Source of the DNA: Clostridiales bacterium
GTDB taxonomy: Bacteria > Bacillota > Clostridia > UBA1381
Assembly: GCA_029226975.1 (NCBI GenBank)
Contig: JAQXZB010000017.1
Location: 1-64,000, forward strand
DNA: 64,000 nt
Direction: 5' to 3'
In this document: in pieces, positions 59,861 through 64,000 of the stretch
Layout: each line of letters starts with the position of its first letter
Position numbering within the stretch: position 1 is the stretch's first letter
Made by a program: the position numbers and the translations under genes
Notes under the pieces: generated by a model
Database searches by the model: none
What the model was told of the DNA's origin: nothing
What the model saw: only the letters and a program-made list of their open reading frames with translations

Positions 59861-62350
59861 ATGAAGCTGAAAAGATTTATATCGATTTTCCTCGCCCTTG
59901 CGGCGCTGTCTCCGGCGGCTTATGCCAAGGATGCCGTTTATATGGAGGAAAACAGCACTACCGTAATAGATACCGGAAAAACCCATGAGCTGTCCGAGCC
60001 TGTAAAGAACATAGACGGAACGGTTTATGTTCCCGTAAGAAGCGTGCTTGAGCTTTTGGGCTACAATGTATATTGGGAGGACGGAAAGCTTGTTATAGGG
60101 AAACAGGACGAAGCTGTTCTTTCCGATATGATAAATGACGGGTATCTTGCCGCAAAGCTTGACGGTGCGGTATCGGGAGATCTCTCGGATATAAGGAAAA
60201 TAAAGGACGCTTTAAAGGAAAGTGTTTACAATAAGGACGCCGACCCGACAGAGGCGCTTTCTCTTTGGAAGGAGAACGGCAGCTTTGAGGGCATAGAGTA
60301 TTACAATCCCGACCGCATGGTCTGGACCGCAAACAATCATGTTAAATATCTGCTTACCATGGTTCAGGCTGCATACTCACCCGAAAATAAGTATTACGGC
60401 GACAAGGCTCTTAAAGAGAAGATTGCAAAATCTTTGGATTTTTGGGCGCACGGCGGCAGAGTTGAATGTGATAACTGGTGGCAGCAGGAGATCGGTGTTC
60501 CTCAAACGGTTGTAAATATTCTTATTCTAAACCCCGATGAAATTACCGACGATGTAAGAGCCGTTTTAAATGCCGAAGCGGCAAAGGGCTCCATATTTAA
60601 CGAAACCACAACCGACCGAATGAAAGAACGTCCCGTTGCCAACACCGGTGCAAATTTAGCGGACAAGCTTCTTACAAGCTTTAAGATTGATATTGCAACG
60701 GAAAACGAAGCGGAGCTTTGGGACGCGATACATCTTATGGAAAATGAGTTTCGCGTATTTGAAAAGGTGCGTACCGACGAGTACGGCGAGGACTCCGACG
60801 GTATAAAGGCGGATTATTCCTTCCATCAGCATGTTGACCAGATACAGGGCGGTAGCTATGGCGAGGTTATGATGAATGACTTTTCGGCGATTATTTCCTA
60901 TTTAAAAGGCACAAAATACAAAATTGCCGACAATGCCTTAAATGAGTATGCCAACTGGCTTTTGGACGGTCAGCAGTGGATATTCAGAAACAATTACCGA
61001 GAGCTTACCACAGCAGGCAGGCACATCACCCGCCCCAACGGCATAATGGGCTTTAGAGCATCCATGCAAAAGGCAGTGGACGCCCTTGAGGGATATACGC
61101 AGATAAAGCGTTATGACGAGCTTATGGCAATGAAACAAAACCGCCTCGGCGACAGTGATACCTTTAACGGAAACCGCCATTTCTGGCTTTCGGATTATAT
61201 GTCCCATAACCGCACAGGGTATCATGTGGGCTTAAAGCTTTCGTCAAACCGCACCAAAAACGGCGAGGTTGTAAACAATGAAAATCTTTTGGGCTACTAC
61301 CTCTCCGACGGCGTTACCACCCTTATGCAGGACGGTGACGAGTATTACAACATAATGCCCCTTATTGACTGGAACAAGCTGCCGGGTACCACAACTCCCC
61401 AGGGCGCCCTAAAAAATCTTAACGACTGGGCGGACTGGAACGGCGAGCATTTGTGGAACTGGAAGGGCAGCTGCCACTTCGTGGGCGGCGTTTCGGACGG
61501 AATGTACGGCGCGGCGGTAATGGATTATTCCCTTGACGGTCTTGCGGCGCATAAGGCATGGTTTATGCTTGATGACCGAATGATAGCTTTGGGCAATCAA
61601 ATAAACGCATATTCGCCCTATGATATTTACACAAGCATAAATCAGTGCGTAAAGGACGGGGATATTAAAATCGTTTCTTCATCATCTGTCCGCGACGCAA
61701 AAGCCTTAGAGAGCGTAAAGAAGGGCGAAGCGGTTTTGCATAACGGCATAGGCTATATCTTAAAAAATGACGCAAAGCTGTCCTTTGAGGATAAAACCGC
61801 AAAATATGAGCTTATAAACTTAGGCTCCGCATACAAGGACATAGAAGAAAGCAATACCATATTCTCTTTAGGCATTGACCATGGCAAAAAGCCCGAAAAT
61901 GCTTCATATGAATACACCGTTCTCTTTAATGCGGACGAAGCAAAGCTAAAGACGGAGCTTTCGGCTTCCAAAATAAGCGTTATAAGAAACGATGACGCTA
62001 TGCAGGCGGTTTATGACTATAACAATAAAATTGCCGAAGCAATCGTTTGGAAGGCCGGTGATTTGGAGCTTCCCTCCGGTCTTAGTGTAAATATAAACAA
62101 GAAATGCGCGCTTATAATAAAGGAGCTTTCGGACGGTACGCTTGAAATAACCGCTTCAAATCCCGACAATACACCCAAGGATTTGCAGCTTGTGGTAAAC
62201 AGGGTATTGCCGGCAGACGGTGTAAGCGTTGTAAAGGAAAGCGACACCTCCACAAGGATTAAATTCCGTTTAAACGAGGGCGTTTACAGCGGAAGCAGCA
62301 GCACCTATAATTCAAAAACCGGCTTTAGCGAGTTTTTGACCAACGAATAA
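59861..62350 (+). CDS. Secreted polysaccharide lyase family 8-like protein
   Basis: 829 residues with a signal peptide (about 1-22). Residues about 24-80 resemble the small copper-amine-oxidase N-terminal stalk domain (DGTVYVPVRSVLELLGYNVY). The PL8 alpha/alpha toroid follows, with CDNWWQQEIGVPQTVV (about 204) and the likely catalytic residues: asparagine in TGANLADKL (about 262), histidine in DYSFHQH (about 320), tyrosine in GGSYGEVM (about 332) and arginine in AGRHITR (about 388). A beta super-sandwich comes next (about 430-690). PL8 enzymes split hyaluronan, chondroitin, xanthan or related uronic-acid polymers by beta-elimination; which one is not decided. It is first of a plus-strand operon. 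Confidence 0.85.
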   Translation: MKLKRFISIFLALAALSPAAYAKDAVYMEENSTTVIDTGKTHELSEPVKNIDGTVYVPVRSVLELLGYNVYWEDGKLVIGKQDEAVLSDMINDGYLAAKLDGAVSGDLSDIRKIKDALKESVYNKDADPTEALSLWKENGSFEGIEYYNPDRMVWTANNHVKYLLTMVQAAYSPENKYYGDKALKEKIAKSLDFWAHGGRVECDNWWQQEIGVPQTVVNILILNPDEITDDVRAVLNAEAAKGSIFNETTTDRMKERPVANTGANLADKLLTSFKIDIATENEAELWDAIHLMENEFRVFEKVRTDEYGEDSDGIKADYSFHQHVDQIQGGSYGEVMMNDFSAIISYLKGTKYKIADNALNEYANWLLDGQQWIFRNNYRELTTAGRHITRPNGIMGFRASMQKAVDALEGYTQIKRYDELMAMKQNRLGDSDTFNGNRHFWLSDYMSHNRTGYHVGLKLSSNRTKNGEVVNNENLLGYYLSDGVTTLMQDGDEYYNIMPLIDWNKLPGTTTPQGALKNLNDWADWNGEHLWNWKGSCHFVGGVSDGMYGAAVMDYSLDGLAAHKAWFMLDDRMIALGNQINAYSPYDIYTSINQCVKDGDIKIVSSSSVRDAKALESVKKGEAVLHNGIGYILKNDAKLSFEDKTAKYELINLGSAYKDIEESNTIFSLGIDHGKKPENASYEYTVLFNADEAKLKTELSASKISVIRNDDAMQAVYDYNNKIAEAIVWKAGDLELPSGLSVNINKKCALIIKELSDGTLEITASNPDNTPKDLQLVVNRVLPADGVSVVKESDTSTRIKFRLNEGVYSGSSSTYNSKTGFSEFLTNE

Positions 62351-62359
62351 GGATATCCG

Positions 62360-62435
62360 CGCGGGAAAACCGCACCCCCACATTTTAATAGACACTGCAC
62401 ACTGCATAACCTCTGCAGTACGCGGTTTTCCTGCG
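62360..62435 (+). repeat. Long-range inverted repeat between lyase and GH29 genes
   Basis: CGCGGGAAAACCGC (62360-62373) pairs with GCGGTTTTCCTGCG (62422-62435), 14 bases with one G-U. The 48-base spacer holds a smaller nested pair ACTGCA/TGCAGT. It could be an attenuator, a processing site or the remnant of a small repeat element. Confidence 0.55.
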
Positions 62436-62459
62436 GTTTATCAATAAGGAGAGCAATAA

Positions 62460-63620
62460 ATGGAAACAATAAAGCCAACCAAGCGTCAGCTTGAATTTAT
62501 GGACTGGGAATTTGGAGTGTTCTTCCATTTCGGAATACGCACCTATTACCAAAACCATTCCGACTGGGACGGGAAGCCCATGGATATTTCGGTTTTCAAC
62601 CCCCAAAGGCTTGACTGTGACCAATGGCTTCAAGCCGCAAAAGCCGCCGGAGCAAGATATGCGGTATTTACCGCAAAGCACCATGACGGCTTTGCAAACC
62701 GGAATTCGGCATATACCGATTATTCGATAAAAAATACACCTTACAAAAACGGCGGCGGTGACATTGTAAAAAGCTTTACCGATGCTTGCCGAAAATTCGG
62801 GCTTAAGGTTGGGATATACTACTCGCCCGCCCAGTTCGGCTCACGTCAAAGCGAAAATTACGATGATTATTTTATAAACCAAATCTCGGAGCTTTTAACC
62901 GGTTACGGCAAAATAGATTATCTGTGGTTTGACGGCTGTGGCAGCGAGGGACATAATTATGACACGAAACGGATTATAAAGGAAATCCGCACCTTACAGC
63001 CGAATATTTTAATATTCAATATGTGGGACCCCGACACCCGCCGGGTGGGCAACGAGGACGGATATGCGCCGGAATGTAATCTAAACGTTACCGACAGCCT
63101 TGATTTTTCGGTTATGACCGATAAAAAGAAAAATCTTAAAAACCGGCGTTTTCTGCCCGCAGAATGTGACTGCCGCATCCGCGATAACTGGTTTTATCAC
63201 GAAGATGATAATTTAAAAAGCCTTGATAAGCTTATGGATATATATGAAAATTCCGTAGGTCACGGAGCAAACCTGCTACTTAACCTGTCCCCCGCTCCCG
63301 ACGGACTTATCCCCGATGAGGACGTAAAAAGAATGGAGGGGCTGGGAGAAAGAATACATAAGGAGTTTTGCTCAGCGGATTTTGAATTTTCATCAACCGA
63401 ATACGAATGCAATGCAAAAATATCCCGCGCCGTAATATGCGAGGACTTAACAGAGGGTCAGCGGGTTAAAGAATTTGCATTATACGCCGACGGAAAGCTG
63501 ATTTTTGGGGGCTCAACCATAGGGCATAAGCGCATATGCCGCTTTGGGCCCGTATATGCAAAGAAAATTGAGATTAAAACCGATGTATGCGCTAATCTTA
63601 ATACATCGCTTTATAAATAA
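62460..63620 (+). CDS. GH29 alpha-L-fucosidase, cytoplasmic
   Basis: 386 residues without signal peptide. The N-terminus has FGVFFHFGIRTYY and the active-site histidines of FTAKHHDGFANRNSAYTDY, which are hallmarks of GH29. The nucleophile is in IDYLWFDGCGSEG (aspartate near 157). The following beta domain is short, giving a compact member. It releases fucose from imported oligosaccharides, with retention of configuration. GGAG precedes the ATG. It lies 109 bases after the lyase gene and 18 bases before the GH112 gene. The linkage preference is not readable. Confidence 0.92.
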   Translation: METIKPTKRQLEFMDWEFGVFFHFGIRTYYQNHSDWDGKPMDISVFNPQRLDCDQWLQAAKAAGARYAVFTAKHHDGFANRNSAYTDYSIKNTPYKNGGGDIVKSFTDACRKFGLKVGIYYSPAQFGSRQSENYDDYFINQISELLTGYGKIDYLWFDGCGSEGHNYDTKRIIKEIRTLQPNILIFNMWDPDTRRVGNEDGYAPECNLNVTDSLDFSVMTDKKKNLKNRRFLPAECDCRIRDNWFYHEDDNLKSLDKLMDIYENSVGHGANLLLNLSPAPDGLIPDEDVKRMEGLGERIHKEFCSADFEFSSTEYECNAKISRAVICEDLTEGQRVKEFALYADGKLIFGGSTIGHKRICRFGPVYAKKIEIKTDVCANLNTSLYK

Positions 63621-63638
63621 ACAGAAAGGACGGATTTA

Positions 63639-64000
63639 ATGATTAAAGGAAGATTTACCCTTCCCGGCGAAACGGGAATGGAAAAGGAAATTAAAGAGCT
63701 TGCTAAGCTTTGGGGCGTTGACGCAATACGCGACAGCGACGGAACAAAGCTCTCACAGGATCTTATCGATATGGGACTTACGGTGTATTCCGTTTTGTGC
63801 CTTGTGCGTGACGATAATGAATGGGTAAAGAAAAACCCCGATTGTCTGCAGCAGATTTATCTGCTTACCGAGGAGCATACGGCATACGGTACAGAGCTTG
63901 CAATAGACATAATGTCCACCTTCTTCGATCAGCAGTTTAAGCCCAATACCGATGATGATATAAAAAAATACTGGCAGGTAATGGACAGGACAGCCGGCGA
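63639..64000 (+). CDS. GH112 phosphorylase (galacto-/lacto-N-biose or galactosyl-rhamnose), 3' end cut by window edge
   Basis: About 120 residues are open to the window end from an ATG with AAAGGA 8 bases upstream. They read IKGRFTLPGETGM, WGVDAIRDSDGTKL, VYSVLCLVRDDNEW and KKYWQVMDRTAG. This closely follows the N-terminus of GH112 phosphorylases, which split beta-galactosides with phosphate to galactose-1-phosphate. Known members act on lacto-N-biose/galacto-N-biose or on galactosyl-1,4-rhamnose; the part seen here does not settle which. It is third in the PL8-GH29 operon, cytoplasmic. Confidence 0.87.
   Translation, partial: MIKGRFTLPGETGMEKEIKELAKLWGVDAIRDSDGTKLSQDLIDMGLTVYSVLCLVRDDNEWVKKNPDCLQQIYLLTEEHTAYGTELAIDIMSTFFDQQFKPNTDDDIKKYWQVMDRTAG

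Noticed and set aside
1-64000. CRISPR arrays, rRNA genes, transposases and phage genes
   Set aside because: I saw no regularly spaced repeats of the right length, no rRNA segments and no recombinase or phage motifs on either strand.

Overview
The window looks like a chromosome segment of a Gram-positive anaerobe of the class Clostridia, probably from the gut. The signs are the HrcA/CIRCE-controlled hrcA-grpE-dnaK-dnaJ locus, an IreB protein, single-chain PurL, LeuC/LeuD of the short separate-subunit type, S-layer-homology (SLH) surface proteins, strong AGGAGG ribosome binding sites, and sigma-A promoters. I see no phage, transposase, CRISPR array or rRNA.

Layout. (1) 1-8961, minus strand: nine-gene cell-surface polysaccharide operon. 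It holds an initiating sugar-phosphate transferase, a nucleotidyltransferase-like protein, Gmd, Fcl, ManC (GDP-mannose to GDP-L-fucose), a UDP-sugar dehydrogenase, a TagA/WecG-type transferase, a hexapeptide acyltransferase and a GT4 glycosyltransferase cut by the left edge. (2) 9137-34240: mostly housekeeping genes. They are metY, purL with a phosphatase, tRNA-Gly(GCC), nagA with a nagB-ROK kinase fusion, leuCDB plus a nitroreductase, ireB, an M16 peptidase, a DUF2520 protein, an orphan fumarase beta subunit, a divergent HisD-like/HisB-like pair, the chaperone locus, a C-terminal processing protease and a CdaR/PucR regulator. (3) 34489-64000: a glycan-utilisation region. It holds an AraC regulator divergent from a GH4 glycosidase, a three-gene SLH surface-protein operon, a sugar ABC importer without ATPase, a secreted GH95 fucosidase, a giant secreted metallophosphoesterase, a secreted PL8-type lyase, a cytoplasmic GH29 fucosidase and a GH112 galactosyl-hexosamine/rhamnose phosphorylase cut by the right edge.

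How it may work together (inference). Secreted and S-layer-anchored enzymes and binding proteins attack fucosylated or uronic-acid glycans. The importer takes up oligosaccharides, which GH29 and GH112 then break down inside the cell. If GH112 acts on lacto-N-biose or galacto-N-biose, it releases free hexosamine. A kinase domain fused to NagB, together with NagA, would then carry GlcNAc to fructose-6-phosphate.

The most striking observation is a shared promoter design in front of five glycan transcription units. Two copies of a 13-bp element (consensus AAATATAGCCTAT in the direction of transcription) lie about 20 bp apart. The inner edge lies exactly 23 bp from the first base of a -10-like hexamer in all five cases. 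This looks like an undescribed regulon of an AraC-type activator. Other points of note are the NagB-kinase fusion, the non-canonical HisB/HisD pair next to dnaJ, large unnamed modules shared by the secreted proteins, and a palindromic terminator that encodes the C-termini of two convergent genes.
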